The position numbers and the translations under genes were made by a program. The notes beneath the pieces are model-generated. The model was not told where the DNA came from, did no database searches, and was given only the letters and a program-made list of their open reading frames with translations. Positions 1 to 11,540 of a stretch of 64,000 nucleotides of DNA are shown here, piece by piece. This DNA is from Aselliscus stoliczkanus. Taxonomy: Eukaryota > Chordata > Mammalia > Chiroptera > Hipposideridae. The stretch spans positions 84,404,501 through 84,468,500 of the forward strand of contig CM066734.1 of the NCBI GenBank assembly GCA_033961575.1, in the 5' to 3' direction. The number at the start of each line of letters is the position of its first letter. The stretch's first letter is position 1.

Positions 1-497
1 CCTATAAAATTTTTGAAGCTGGAAGATATATTATTTGCTCAGCAATTAGAAAATAAAATTTATACACAAAAATTAATAAATATTTAGCAGTCACCAAATC
101 ATAACTCTCTGCTAGCTGCATAATTGTTAAATTTAGCATTCATACTTTTATTATACTTGGACACTAGTAAATTAGATTTCTTCGTTTTGCAATAATTTAC
201 ACACATACATGGTGATTTGAGAGAACTCAGAGCCAATTATAAATTATGCAAATTGCTCATAACCAAATAATTTTCAAAAGAATAGAATAAATATCCTTTG
301 AACTTTTTATGTCAAGTATTACATGTAATCTGAGTGGTGGCTACATTTTAATATACTTAAATTAATATAATGTGGAATGAAACTAGAAATCTGCTGAGCA
401 ATTTTATTTCCATCCTTTTTCTTCATATGTTTCCGATCATTGAAGAATTCAAATTCATCTTCCAAATACCTCATCTATCACTTAACTCTCTTTTCAG
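1..497. other. Intergenic, no gene seen
   Basis: AT-rich DNA with only short chance reading frames. I recognise no repeat family or gene here. Its right edge is a pyrimidine tract that could act as a splice acceptor for the exon-like segment starting at 498. Confidence 0.5.
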
Positions 498-610
498 GAT
501 TTACTACAAGAGGATCCTGGTGGTGAAACTGAAGACATCCTCAAAGGACAGATTGGTTTCCAAAGAAAAGGGCATGAGCCCACCTGGCAGAGGAAAGAAT
601 TAGAAGCCTG
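498..610 (+). other. Exon-like segment, unidentified
   Basis: A 113-nt segment is preceded by a pyrimidine-rich stretch ending in TTTTCAG and followed by CCTG|GTAAGTA, close to the consensus donor. The frame starting at its first base is open throughout (37 codons plus two bases) and its product is hydrophilic and Glu/Lys/Gln-rich, beginning DLLQEDPGG. A second frame is open from 370 to 603. I recognise neither peptide. It could be an exon of a non-coding RNA, an exon of an unrecognised plus-strand gene, part of an old transposon, or chance. Confidence 0.25.
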
Positions 611-1009
611 GTAAGTAAAAGGGGATAGGAGTTTTGGGGGCAGCACAGAGAACTTCAAGAAGCAGCTATTTGGAATAGTGAGGCTTCAGGGAGAAATTTA
701 TATAAATAGGAGTTTTTAAAAACATTTGCCTTGTGCTATATGACAACGCCCCACTTTCCTCTCCTGTCTCTACATTTAAACTCTAATAATTAAATGCCTA
801 AGATAAAATTTGCATAAAGTCAGTGCTGCATAACACTGGAACAATTTGTATTCAGATATTCCTACAGTGCTTGTAGCCCACCTATAAATAATACAAACGA
901 CCACTTACTTGAAGGAACAAACAAAATAATATCTGTGAAGCTCAATAAATGTAGCATGCTAAATGAAGCGTCAATAACATTTTATATACCTTAAATTAAT
1001 AACAGTAAC
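611..1009. other. Intergenic, nothing recognised
   Basis: AT-rich sequence without a coherent reading frame or a repeat I can name. Confidence 0.5.
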
Positions 1010-1235
1010 AGGTAACCAGTGCATAATATGTGTCAAGCTCAGCATGTTTTATTCATAATTAAATCTATTAGCATATAAGTAGTCATACCCTAGGTATCAG
1101 TAGTACCTACATTTTACAAATGAACAGAGTTGCAAACTTGATTATATATATTGCCCAGAGCTAGTACAGAAATTGTACAGAGCCAGTAAGCTGTACAGTA
1201 AGAACCAACACCAGGTGATCTGGCTCTAAGCCTCT
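1010..1235 (+). repeat. MIR-like SINE relic
   Basis: The layout follows MIR: a 'gtgtcaagctcagcatg' segment, then 'ctacattttacaaatgaaca', then 'ttgcccagagctagta' and a final 'gatctggctctaag'. It is strongly diverged and without clear ends. A short CT-rich microsatellite follows at about 1232-1257. Confidence 0.5.
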
Positions 1236-1413
1236 CTCTCTCTTTCTCTCTCTCTCTGCTATACCATTGTTAGCAAAGTTAAATATGACACTCAATTTCC
1301 ATTGACCATCTCTTGTTAGATGGACATTTTCAATCATCTCCCTGCCTCACAACTGATTTCTTTTTTTTTTTTTTGCAGAAAACGAACACACTAGAAGACT
1401 TGACCTTTTATTT

Positions 1414-1879
1414 ATTTATTTATTTTTTTAAATTTTATTTTATTTTTAATTAGTTTCAGGTGTACAACACAGTGCAATAGTTATACATTTTACCCCTCAA
1501 AGTGACAACCCCCCCACCCCCAATACACCACCCCACACCCCCCCATACCATATATATCTATTACTCTTCCTCTGACTCTCTTCCACAGTATAATCCACAT
1601 CCCGTGACTATCTATATATATTCAATTACAGTAGGTATACCACCTCCACTTTAGTAATACAGTGCAGTGATCAAACCTCTACTCCATCCATGAAATGGTC
1701 TCCCTAACAAGACTTATGATCATCTGACATTCCACAGAATATTTACAACATTATTAATTATATTCCCCAAACTGTTTTTCCTATCCCAGTAGCAATATTG
1801 TAGTTGCCTATTTTTGCTGTCTAATCCCTTCCCCTTCTCCCTCATTCCCATTCCTCTCCAAATTAGCAACCCTGATTTT
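1414..1879 (-). mobile_element. 5'-truncated L1 copy, 3'UTR only
   Basis: The plus strand reads as the reverse complement of an L1 3'UTR: T-rich end, then 'attagtttcaggtgtacaa', then C-rich tracts. The same sequence recurs at 15960-16440, in the larger L1. The copy is flanked by exact direct repeats TTGACCTTTTATTT at 1400-1413 and 1880-1893, the target-site duplication expected of L1 integration. No coding sequence is retained. Confidence 0.8.
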
Positions 1880-1937
1880 TTGACCTTTTATTTTTTAATG
1901 TATTTTGATTCTTTATCTAAATGTTTGTCTTCTGTTG

Positions 1938-2372
1938 ATTTTTTTTTTAAAGATTTTTTTATTGGGAATTGGGGGAGGGGAACAGTGTTGGGGAATCGGG
2001 GAAGGGGAACAGACAAGTTGCTGTCTTTTTGTTCTTCAGTCTAGTTGCAGAGGACATTGCTTCACTGGCCCATGTTGGTATCATCATTGCGCTCTTCCCG
2101 GATGAGGCAGATCAGTCGCCGGCCTCTGGATGGTCACTCACCATGGCTATTGGCAGCTCACGCTGGCTGCCGGCCACTCACTGTAGCCTATGGCGGCCCA
2201 CTGCAGCAGGGGCTGCAGCCTACACCATCTCCCGGACTCATGCAGCCTAGCTCCAGATGAAGCTGTTGTTAGCTGTAGCGGACATTGTCACTGGACCTCA
2301 TATGTGGGATCTGAACCGGGGCTGCTGGCATCCCAAACCAGCTCTTAACCAATGCTCCAAATGACCTGCTTT
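1938..2372 (-). mobile_element. Long tRNA-headed SINE (about 430 bp form)
   Basis: Antisense copy of the long SINE also present, sense, at 31206-31634. The right part (about 2285-2370) is the reverse complement of the tRNA-like head with the box-B region 'ggttcagatccc'. The middle is a GC-rich body, and the left end is the reverse of a tail ending ...CAATAAAAAAATCTTTAAA. The 5' end (right side) is degraded, with GGCCGGCC unrecognisable, and I could not define target duplications. Short reading frames inside are chance. Confidence 0.7.
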
Positions 2373-3356
2373 GGTTGTTTGTTTTTTAACCCCCAGTTCG
2401 CCAGTGTCTGCCATCTTGAGTCCTGCTTTTGTCTGTCTCACTACGGAAATCTTAGCTTCTCCTCTTCCTCTTTGCACACCTTGAGCAGGCTGTGAGCAGG
2501 TGCTTTAAAACCTGGCCTCAACCCCTTTCTCTAGGTTTCATTGCAAAATTTTAATATAATCATAACTACTCATATTGAAGTAAATTTATATATAGTGAGC
2601 TTTTGTAAGTAGAACTTGGAGTTAGAATACCATTGCTCACCTAACTCCAGAACCTAACTGCAGAAAGCAATGTTTTACTTTCATCAGATTTTTATTTCTT
2701 TTTGGGCTGCATTCTGTTCAAAACAGATTTAGACTGGGACCCTAAAGCCTTTCAAAGACTTCATTAACCTTTTTTTTCCCCTGAGAACCCCATTTTTTTG
2801 AAACGAGACTCGGGCATTTAGACGATTTTACGATCTGCATTCATTTGGCTTGTGTCCTAGAATGTCCTCACTTACAATTGCAACAAATAATTTGTGAGGA
2901 GCACTAGAAACAGTATACATTCTGACAACTATTAACCTAAAACATAAATGCAGGGTGAAAATACTTTTTAACATAAGATAGTGTACATATATGTATATTC
3001 TGAGTATGCTTACTTGTCATATAAGAATCAATGCCAAAGAAACTGTCTTTTACCTAAATGAGCTCTTGGTGATCCTTTATTTTCTTTGATTATTACAACT
3101 TTCACTTTAAGAGTACATGCACCACTTAAAGTCATTTTTTTCCCCATTACTATAGTACCGGCAACATTTAACTTATACCAAATATCAAAAGATCAGGCGT
3201 TGGAAAAAACAAGTTTTCATATAAACATGTATATTCTATATACATCATCTGAAATTGTCAGGCAACAAGATGAATTTTGCAGATAGATGAATTTGCTTCT
3301 TTATCAATGAAGTTATCTTTCAATTATAATCATTTTTATTGAAATTTTTTAATGAA
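2373..3356. other. Intergenic, nothing recognised
   Basis: No gene, RNA or repeat recognised. AT-rich, with short chance frames only. Confidence 0.5.
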
Positions 3357-3908
3357 GTCTGCCAATTAAGTTTGCGAACTTGTTGCAACGATGTTGCTAA
3401 CTTTTTTGATATCAGAGGGATTATTCATTATGAATTTGTACCAACTGGACAAGTAAGCAAATTTATTATTTGGAAGTGCTGAAAAGGCTGCATGAAAAAG
3501 TTAGGCAACCTGAACTTTTCCCCAACAACTCATGGCTCTTGCATCATGACAATGCGTCAGTTTACGTGGCACTGTCTGTGAGGGAGTTTTTAGCCAGTAA
3601 ACAAATAACTGTATTGGAACACCCTCCCTACTCACCTGATCTGGCCCCCAATGACTTCTTTCTTTACCCAAAGATAAAGGAAATATTGAAGACATTTTGA
3701 TGACATTCAGGACATCAAAGGCAGTACAATGAGAGCTCCGATGGACATTCCAGAAAAAGAGTTCCAAAATTGCTTTGAAGGGTGGACTAGGCACTGGCAT
3801 CAGTGCATAGCTTCCAAGGGGAGTACTTCAAAGGTGATCGTAGTGATATTCAGTAATGAGGTATGTACCACTTTTTCTAGGATGAGTTTGCAAACATAAT
3901 TGTCAGAC
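3357..3908 (+). mobile_element. Internally deleted mariner with transposase remnant
   Basis: Imperfect terminal inverted repeats bound this element: 3357-3380 (GTCTGCCAATTAAGTTTGCG...) matches the reverse complement of 3885-3908 (GTCTGACAATTATGTTTGCA...). Between them is the C-terminal part of a mariner transposase. An open frame at 3470-3700 contains LLHHDNA and HPPYSPDLAPNDFF, the spaced acidic catalytic motifs of the family. A frameshift near 3470 separates it from an upstream piece reading about ...HYEFVPTGQ, and stops follow after 3700. At about 550 bp it lacks the DNA-binding half of a roughly 1.3-kb mariner, so it is dead. The flanking TA duplication is not clear. Confidence 0.85.
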
Positions 3909-4229
3909 CTTGTACAAGTGCTTTCCCCCCTCCTTAAATAGAAAAGATAGAACATAATTTAAGTGTGTCAATTCATATTCATCATTTTACTGTGTGGAAT
4001 TTTAATCTTTGTTAATCTATCTCTTCTATTAATGTTAAGCTATCAGTCATGATTTCTGCTATTGTGTCTACGTCAGTCATTCATCAATCCATTCATCTTT
4101 TCATTTATTGTTCAACATCCCTAGCATCTATCACTGTGCTATAAAAAAGCTTAGGCCTTCAAAAATTTTACATTGCAATGAAGGAGACAAACAATATAAA
4201 TGACATTTTATTATTAAAAAATAGTTTAG
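3909..4229. other. Intergenic, nothing recognised
   Basis: No gene or named repeat. The right edge (4215-4228) is the left target duplication of the following SINE. Confidence 0.5.
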
Positions 4230-4329
4230 AGCCGGCCAAGTGGCGCGGTGGTTAAGCGCTGGCTTGAGAAGCCAGCGACCCTGGTTCGGTCCCACATAAG
4301 AGGGCCAGTGACACTGCCCTCAAAAAAAA
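4230..4329 (+). mobile_element. Short tRNA-headed SINE
   Basis: Begins GCCGGCCAAGTGGCGCGG and carries an A-box-like 'gtggcgcggtggttaagcg' and a box-B-like 'ggttcggtccc', the internal Pol III promoter of tRNA-derived SINEs. It ends '...gacactgccctc' plus an A-run. Direct repeats close to AAAAAATAGTTTA flank it (about 4216-4228 and 4330-4342). It is the head of the long SINE with a poly-A added directly. Confidence 0.85.
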
Positions 4330-4916
4330 AAAAAATAGTTTAAAGCCTCTGCATGGTACAATGGAAATACCAAAGATAAGTCAGTGTGGGAGGAGTCAGA
4401 AAAAGTTTGAGATAATTTTACATATGAGGAGTTAGAAGAGCAGAGTGGGAAATGGTGTTTGAGTAAAGAACTTAGTATAAGGAGTAGCATGTGTAAAGTC
4501 CCAGAGTTATGAGCTACTAAAGAAACTAAAGAAGGAAGATAATATGATCAGATTTCTGTTTTAGGGTGACAAGTCTGGCATTGTTCTAATCACTCCTGTT
4601 ATTGAGTTTGTAATGTGCTGTACTTGGTGACCAGATAAATAAACATTTAAAAACTATAAGATAAATAAGACCTGAGAAATGAGGCTAATATACTTGGATG
4701 TGGTGGAAGGACTTTACAATTACTTTTTTATGATCACTGTTCTAAATGTTAGAAGTTTCTGAGGGCATGATGCTTAAGTAAAAAGTCAAGGAAATCTATG
4801 TCACATTTTTAACATTTATAAATTTTTCAAGGATCATACAATTATATTTGTAGATATATTCAACATTATATCCCTAAATTATATATAATCATATGCACAT
4901 TTTTATGTTATATATG
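4330..4916. other. Intergenic, possible ancient repeat
   Basis: About 4380-4600 is purine-rich ('ggaggagtcag', 'gagcagagtgggaaatgg', 'tgatcagatttctg') and recalls an old mammal-wide interspersed repeat whose family I cannot name. Similar wording recurs at 9600-10260 and 33130-33730. No gene seen. Confidence 0.3.

Positions 4917-4961
<45 letters not shown>
4917..4961. repeat. (TA)n microsatellite
   Basis: Uninterrupted alternating TA of about 45 bp, embedded in an AT-rich stretch with 'atatatgattatata' on its left. Confidence 0.95.
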
Positions 4962-4964
<3 letters not shown>

Positions 4965-7900
4965 GTTTTTAATATCCTGCAAATGACATTTTCTTACTAG
5001 TGATGGTAAAATAAAATGGAATAATAACATTGATAGGGATGTCTGGCTATTGATTGAAAAAAAAGATTCTCCAACAAGCAAAGCAGAAACCAAGACAGAA
5101 ATGAAAAGCAAGATGATGACATTCAAAAGAGAAAGATGGTATCATATAATGCAATTCTCAATAACCATTTACTTCCTGTTGTTATTCTTGAAATTATATT
5201 TACACATGTGTAGTAGTTTCAATATAACCCAAGCTTCCTATAATCCAATATAGTTGAGATCCAGGAGAAAATGAGACCATTAATGAAGTCCCCCTGAGAG
5301 AACAAAAGAGCCAAAAGGCAGCAATTAAGGAGATAGTCACTTTGCCTAGATACTAAGAACAAGAAGAAAGTCCTTCATGGACTTAAATGTGGTAGCACAG
5401 GGGATTTTAGCTTCCATGTCACGTTTATCAGTGTAATGTAGCATACATGATTAAACTTCTGTTCTGACATTCTTAGGGTGAAGTTTCCATCATGAAGGTT
5501 GGTGGGCATTCCTGGCTTACATTCTGAAGAGTGTTGGTAAAAGGTGAGTAGGAAACTACTATTAGTCACAATTTTTCATGAAATAAATTATTTGGGGAAT
5601 AGCAAAAAGGACACATCCACATTGTCAATTACATATCAACACCATGCCATGTTAAATTAATTAACCAGTGAAAGACTTAGTAAACCTTTTCTTTTAGTTT
5701 TGGCAGTAGCTGATATCACTTGGTATGGTTCCTTACATATTTAGATTTTATTTTGAAGTCTAAAATAAAACAGATTTTTCAGAAGTGTATTCAAATTTGA
5801 ATATTGCTAAATGTTTCACAAGAAAAAAAAGCCAACTACTCAAAATTATCAGGAAAACTTCTAAAATAGTGATGTATGCCACCATGTACATATGTAATGA
5901 GTTATCACATCATAACTACTCTATATGGAGATGTTGATACAGATATGGATTCTGATTTACTTAGTAAAATATGATCTACATTCTAAAATAGTTGTTTAAA
6001 ATGTTTTGGGGATCACAGCATCTTTGTTAAGCTGATGAATACAATGACACCTTTCTCCTAAAAAGTTCTATACCCACATACACACAAAATGTTGCATATA
6101 ATTGCAGTAGGTTCATGGATGTTTCTGAAATCCCATCCATGGAACCAAAATTTACTGGTCCTGCATTAGAAAATTTGGTAACAATATATCTTTTTATCTT
6201 TATAACATTTGATGCAAATTTAGGTTTTAAAATGTTTATCTTTATGATATCTTGATGCAAATTTAAGTCAGGTGTCATGAAGTAAATCTGTTTGAAGAGT
6301 AAAATAATTTTTTTAAATAGGTGGCCTTCTCTCTGTTGTACTAAATTTTCTGATCTGTATTTTCTGTGGTCCTTTTGCCTCCTGTTTAAAATGAATGTCT
6401 TTCAAGAAGATTTGCTGGTTACTCCAAAACTAATCTCATTCTCTGTTTGGTTTGCCTACATGCTGTAATATGACTGTTGTAAGTTAAATGTACTCAGTTT
6501 TGTTCTGTAAACATGTGTGACCACAACCAGTGTCTTAAAAGCAGGAGTGTGTGTGTATGTGTGTATGTGTGTTGTGGAGGGGGGCTTTTCTAGTAGAAAA
6601 TACGCAGTAAGGTGTGAACTCAATAGTTTTTCACATTGACAGATGACAGGAAGAAATGTTTGGAGAAAATGAGCAAAGAGCTAGATGGAATTTTCTGAGA
6701 AAGCAGCAAAAATTTTGAAATGCAGTTTAATTAGATGACTGATAAATTAATGTGGAAGAAAACAGCACTTGCTAAAGCTGGAAATCTGAGATAAGATGAG
6801 GACCCTTTTGACTCTTTTTTAAAGGCTATGCAATTCTAAGCTAAGAAATGTTTGCCTCCATAGTTTGTGCAATTCTGAACACCACTCATGGATTCTGCAT
6901 CCTTGTGTCTTCATAGTGCTATTACTGCTAAAAATAGAATTCCTTCTTATCTTACAATTCCTTCTTATTTCAGAAGGAGAAAAATAACAGATCTCTGTGT
7001 TTTTGTAACAGTTCTGTCTGGGGTAATACTCTAAGATTCTGGCTATTCTGTCCTGATAGCATTTGGCTGTGTTGCCATATTTAACTTCTACAATTTGTCT
7101 GGCATCAGATGTTAGATCTGAAGCCCCATAGCTATTTTGTTTTCAAAATTGAACACCACATAAATCCTGTAACTTAGAACCTCCAGGTGAGAGTTCTCTT
7201 TACCTTTTATAGCTTTATCAATTTTTCTTCTACAAATTGAGAAATGAGTGCTTTTTTGAGTCTATGAGCTGTACCAATTGAATGTGAATTAGGAAAGCAG
7301 ATGAAAGAAAGGCAGCAGTTAACTGCAGACAATCAATATAAATACATTAGTGGCTTAGCTCCTTTGTTACTCCACTGCTGTCTTCTAAATTCAATATCTC
7401 CATTTTATAATTCTCCACTGAGTATACATATTTATAAATGAGATTTCTTAATGAGCGATTTTGAATTCTACCACTGTTCATCAAATGGGTAGATCAGAAT
7501 CACAGGATGCAGGGCATCAGAATTATATCATCCAACTTGGAAATGTGCTTGCTGAGAAGACTGCAGTGCTCCCTCCTCAGTAAGACCATCTTAGTTGCCA
7601 TAACCACAAACTGGCCATATTGCTTTGCCTTCAAATTATTATGAGTCTGTCAGTATCTGGGGACCCCGATTCTTGTAAAATCAATGTAAAAGTCTAGTAT
7701 ATCCCTTATAGCCATAGAAATATCTTTGCAAAAATGATTTTTATTAAAATGAGCTAAACAAAGTTCGATACAATTTTCACATATATTAATAAGAGCAGAC
7801 TTATTACACAGCATGACAGAATACATCCATATTTTATTGTTCTTTAAAAAGAGGTTATTTTCTGTTTTTTTTTCCAATTTATATCATATCAAAATGCCCA

Positions 7901-8089
7901 AGGCATACTCAATTCAGTAATAACACATCTTTCCATTCTTTATGGTTTAATATTTGTAATAAATAAGTAAATATAAAATAGATTTGGAATAAATAAATAT
8001 ACAAGAAAAATTAACCAAGAAATAATAGCAAGTTAAATAACAAGTAATATGCTTCAATGTATTGTTTTCCCCATATTCAGTATAACATT
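4962..8089. other. Intergenic, nothing recognised
   Basis: About 3.1 kb of AT-rich sequence. It contains a short GT-rich microsatellite near 6549-6572 and scattered A- or T-runs. No convincing exon, RNA gene or nameable repeat. Confidence 0.45.
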
Positions 8090-8225
8090 TTTAAATATGT
8101 TATTTGGTATATCCTCATGTAATTCTGTGAAGCAGGCAAAATTATTACCCTCACTTTGTAGATGAGAAGATTGAAGTCTAGTGTCAGGGTTTAAACCCAA
8201 GCAGTTTGATTCAGGAGACCATTTG
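8090..8225 (+). repeat. MIR relic
   Basis: Reads through the MIR core: '...tcctcatgtaattctgtgaagcaggcaaaattattaccctc' (in parts), then 'tttgtagatgagaagattg' and 'ggtttaaacccaagcagt', in the order of the family consensus. Confidence 0.65.
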
Positions 8226-9599
8226 TTAATCACTGCACATCATGTGTATAGAATAATAGCTTTTTAAGTGTAATATAGTTGGTTTTATTATACTTTTGTT
8301 TTGTCTCAGGCTTTGATAAGCTATCAATGCCTTACTCTCTTGTTATTCAGATATCAGAGCTAAGCCAGTGAATGGAAGTTGGGGAAAGGAGCTTGTGAAA
8401 TAGAGTGGAAAAAATAATATAGAAAGAGTTTATGTAGCTTCAACCAAAACATTGAAAAAGAAAAAGAAGGAATTTGAAACTTGAATAGCAGCCCCTAACT
8501 CAGAATTCAAATTGAACAGTTTGTAAGAAAATCCAACAAAATGTAGACTTAATTCCTTACATTTCTTACTGATCAAGGGACTAATTTTGATGGTGATGGT
8601 ATGGGGACTGTCTCTTAGTACAGAACAGAGCAGAGCTAAATAATTTGATGTGTGAATCATACCAGCAACCCAGCTTTACCAGCTCCTTGAATGAGCCCCT
8701 GGTCTTAACCATCCCAATAGGAAAAGAGAATTCTCCTTATTTTTCAGAGGTGTGGAAATTTTCATTTTCATTTTATTTCAGGAGCTAAGAATAACATTTG
8801 TTCATATATGGTAGGATTTACTTTGGAAATAGATTATACCTTTTAGAAGGCAGCTTAAATTACTATTGAAGATAAGTGACAAAAGCTTAACAAGAAAATG
8901 CTTTGCTAAGGGATAAGCCTGACACATTAAGAAATGAATTCCAGATGCATTTAGTATATGGAAAAGGCTTTTGTGTAATAGAATCATGGCTACCATCTGC
9001 AAGTAAATTCTATTTGTAGTTTATATTTACTAGCTGGAAACTTCTAGTATCCCCAGAGTAACTTAAAATGCAAACTCTAAATATCACCTGTAAATCCTGA
9101 AGTAATATGGTAGGTAGCTTGTCAGAATTTTACATCATTCACCAGTAGACTTTTTCTTTAGAGGTGGTGTCACACCCTTCATGTACGATTGGGCCTGGGG
9201 GAAATGACTCAATTATTCCCACATGCTCTAAGCTCAAGGTATATGGATCTACTTGAAATTTCCAGAAAGTATCAGCTTGTTCATTCCAACATCTTCTTAT
9301 GCCTGTTCCTTCCTTTATCTGGATCACCATCTCTTTTGCCCTCCTTACTTCCATTGATTATTTTGTGAGCTATTTTTTTCCTTTACTTGAGCAGATTTCC
9401 TTTCCTAAACACAAAGTATTAGTTTCTCTCTGAAGCTGTTTTATGATCTCATTCTTACCTAGGAAGAACAGATTGCTGTTCTCTACATTACCCATAGTAG
9501 GTGGGGGTGATGCTAAAGATTTTAAGGAAGAATAACAAGACATAGAAAGACACAGATCGTGGGAAGATATTGACACATAAGGAATTAAAGAAGGCCATG
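8226..9599. other. Intergenic, nothing recognised
   Basis: No gene, structured RNA or repeat that I can identify. Confidence 0.45.
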
Positions 9600-10260
9600 T
9601 AGCTATGGTAGAGGAGTAAAGGAGAAGTAGAGTAAAATCAGGTGGGATAAATAGCCGAGACTCAGGTCATAGAGTCTGGGTTTGGATTTTGTTCTGAGTG
9701 CAGTGGAAAGCCATGAATGTGTTTCAGCAAGGGTATGTTTTAAGGAATTAATTTGTTTTGGGTCACATACAATCAGGAGTAGAAATGGGGAGACCATTTG
9801 TCATAGTCCTGATGAGCTGATGGTAGTCTGATCCAAGGCTGTAGCAGTAGATGTAGAGTTTAACAGCCACATTTGAGATTTTGTTTTTCTGATTATTTGG
9901 ATATGGCCAGGATAAGAGTGAAGGAAAGGAAAGAATATGAGATGATATCTAGGTTTTCTGGCTTAAGTAACTGAGTAGAAATACTAACATTTCTGAAATA
10001 CATAAGAAACTGGGTCAGGTGGGAAGTTGTTTGGGTTGGACAGGTTTGAAGGGAATCAAGAAGCCCGCTTGGCTTGTTAAGTTTGAGATGCTTGTGAGAC
10101 ATCCAAGTGGAGATGTGGACATGTGAGCCTGGATTTCAGAAGAGAGATTTGAATCAGAAATAAAAATTGGGAAGCCCCCCTGCCAATAGATAATCCCTGA
10201 AACTATAGCAATGAAGGTCACCAAGAAAAAGGCTATAGAAAGAGCCATAGAATAGACTCT
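9600..10260 (+). repeat. Ancient interspersed repeat, family unnamed
   Basis: Purine-rich sequence with phrases I associate with a widespread old mammalian repeat: 'tggaaagccatgaatg', 'taggttttctggcttaagt', 'agtttgagatgcttgtgaga' and 'catccaagtggagatgtgg'. I cannot assign a family or ends. The minus-strand frames here are by-products of base composition. Confidence 0.4.
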
Positions 10261-10639
10261 AGAAATTAGGCATGGGGAACATTAACATTTACATGTTGGG
10301 TAGAAGAAAAGGAAACAGAATTGGAGAGAGAAAGACCAACAGAAAAATGAGCAATGAGGAAATGAAGATATCATATATAGGCTACTCTTTTGAGAAGTTT
10401 GGTTACAAATAAGAGTAGATAAAGTGACGGGAGATGGGGCTGAGAATGTGGGATCAAGTACTTTTTTTAAGTTATGAAAAATACTAAATGATCATAGTAG
10501 TGATAAAAGGGGGAAGACTAATAATTCAAGAGAGAGAAATTAAAGGAAATCCTGGAGAAGGTAGGAGTGGATGTGATTTAGATCACAAGTAAAAGTGGGA
10601 TACTTGCTCAGATGTGTTAGAGGAAAAGAAAAATTGGGT

Positions 10640-10975
10640 GGTGTACTGGGTTGAATACTGTGCTCCAAAAATTCGTGTCCAACTGGAACCTCAGAATGTG
10701 ACATTCTTTGGAAATAGGGTCTTTACAGATGTAATCAGTTAAGACGTGATCATACTGGATAAGGATATCCTTGATCTAATGACTGGTGTCCTTATGAGAA
10801 AAAGAAAATACAGACACTGAGGGTAAGAAACAGGGAAATATCACATAAAAACAGGCAGACATTGGAGTGATGCATCTACAAGCCAAGGCATACCAAGGGC
10901 TTCTGGCAACCACCAGAGACTAGGAAAAGTCATGGAACAGACTGTCCCTCAGAGACCATGGGCTGAAGTAAGATG
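10640..10975 (+). mobile_element. MaLR (MLT1-type) LTR, partial
   Basis: Matches the 5' two thirds of an MLT1-like ERVL-MaLR LTR: 'tactgggttgaatactgtg', 'cctcagaatgtgacattc', 'tttggaaatagggtcttta', 'gactggtgtccttatgaga' and 'ttggagtgatgcatctaca'. The polyadenylation end is missing. These old retroviral-type LTRs carry no genes. Confidence 0.75.
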
Positions 10976-11421
10976 TGGGATGAGATCACTGGACTAGAGA
11001 GGTTCTGGGACCTGAGAGACCAAGGTATGGTAGGATTGTCAATCCAAATACCCAAATCACCAAAAAGCACAACAGCAGTGGTAAAGAGTAATGGTGAGCC
11101 ATTGTCTTCAAAAATTGAGAGGAGTGTCCTGGGAGTATGGGAAAGATGACTGAAACAAGGAGAGGTGTGAATGAGTGCATATTCAAAATTGGGAGTTTTC
11201 TAGTGGAGGAGGCTAAAAATAGCCAAGTAGTTGCAATGAGGTTCTGGAAGACACCTATGTACCTCTAGTTCCTTTGGTACAAAGCAGTATAGAAGATAAA
11301 AACTGCCCCCACCTGAAAGGGCTACAGGAGGAGCAGTGTCCTCAGTGGGGAGGAAGGTTTCAGACAGAGAGAGAAGGTGAAGGGAGCTTACACAGGTGAG
11401 GTTGAGTATAAAGATTATATC
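10976..11421. other. Intergenic, nothing recognised
   Basis: No gene or nameable repeat. It ends in the left target duplication of the next SINE. Confidence 0.4.
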
Positions 11422-11531
11422 GGGGCCGGCCGAGTGGCGTGGTGGTTAAGAGCTGGCTTGGGATACCAGTGGCCCCGGTTCGGGTCCCACATACGAGGGC
11501 CAGTGACACTGCCCTCAAAAAAAAAAAAAAT
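11422..11531 (+). mobile_element. Short tRNA-headed SINE
   Basis: Starts GGGGCCGGCCGAGTGGCG and has the box-B-like 'ggttcgggtccc'. It ends 'gacactgccctc' plus about 14 A. Near-identical flanks GATTATATC (11413-11421) and GATAATATC (11532-11540) are the probable target duplication. Same family and form as the copy at 4230. Confidence 0.85.
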
Positions 11532-11540
11532 GATAATATC

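Noticed and set aside
1969..2260. Overlapping plus-strand frames of 66-93 codons
   Set aside because: They lie entirely inside an antisense long SINE, and the same peptides reappear (in mirrored form) in the SINE copy at 31206-31634.
4230..4300. Possible tRNA gene because of A-box and B-box
   Set aside because: The flanking A-run, target duplications and multiple dispersed copies show a SINE. The stem pairing of a functional tRNA is lost.
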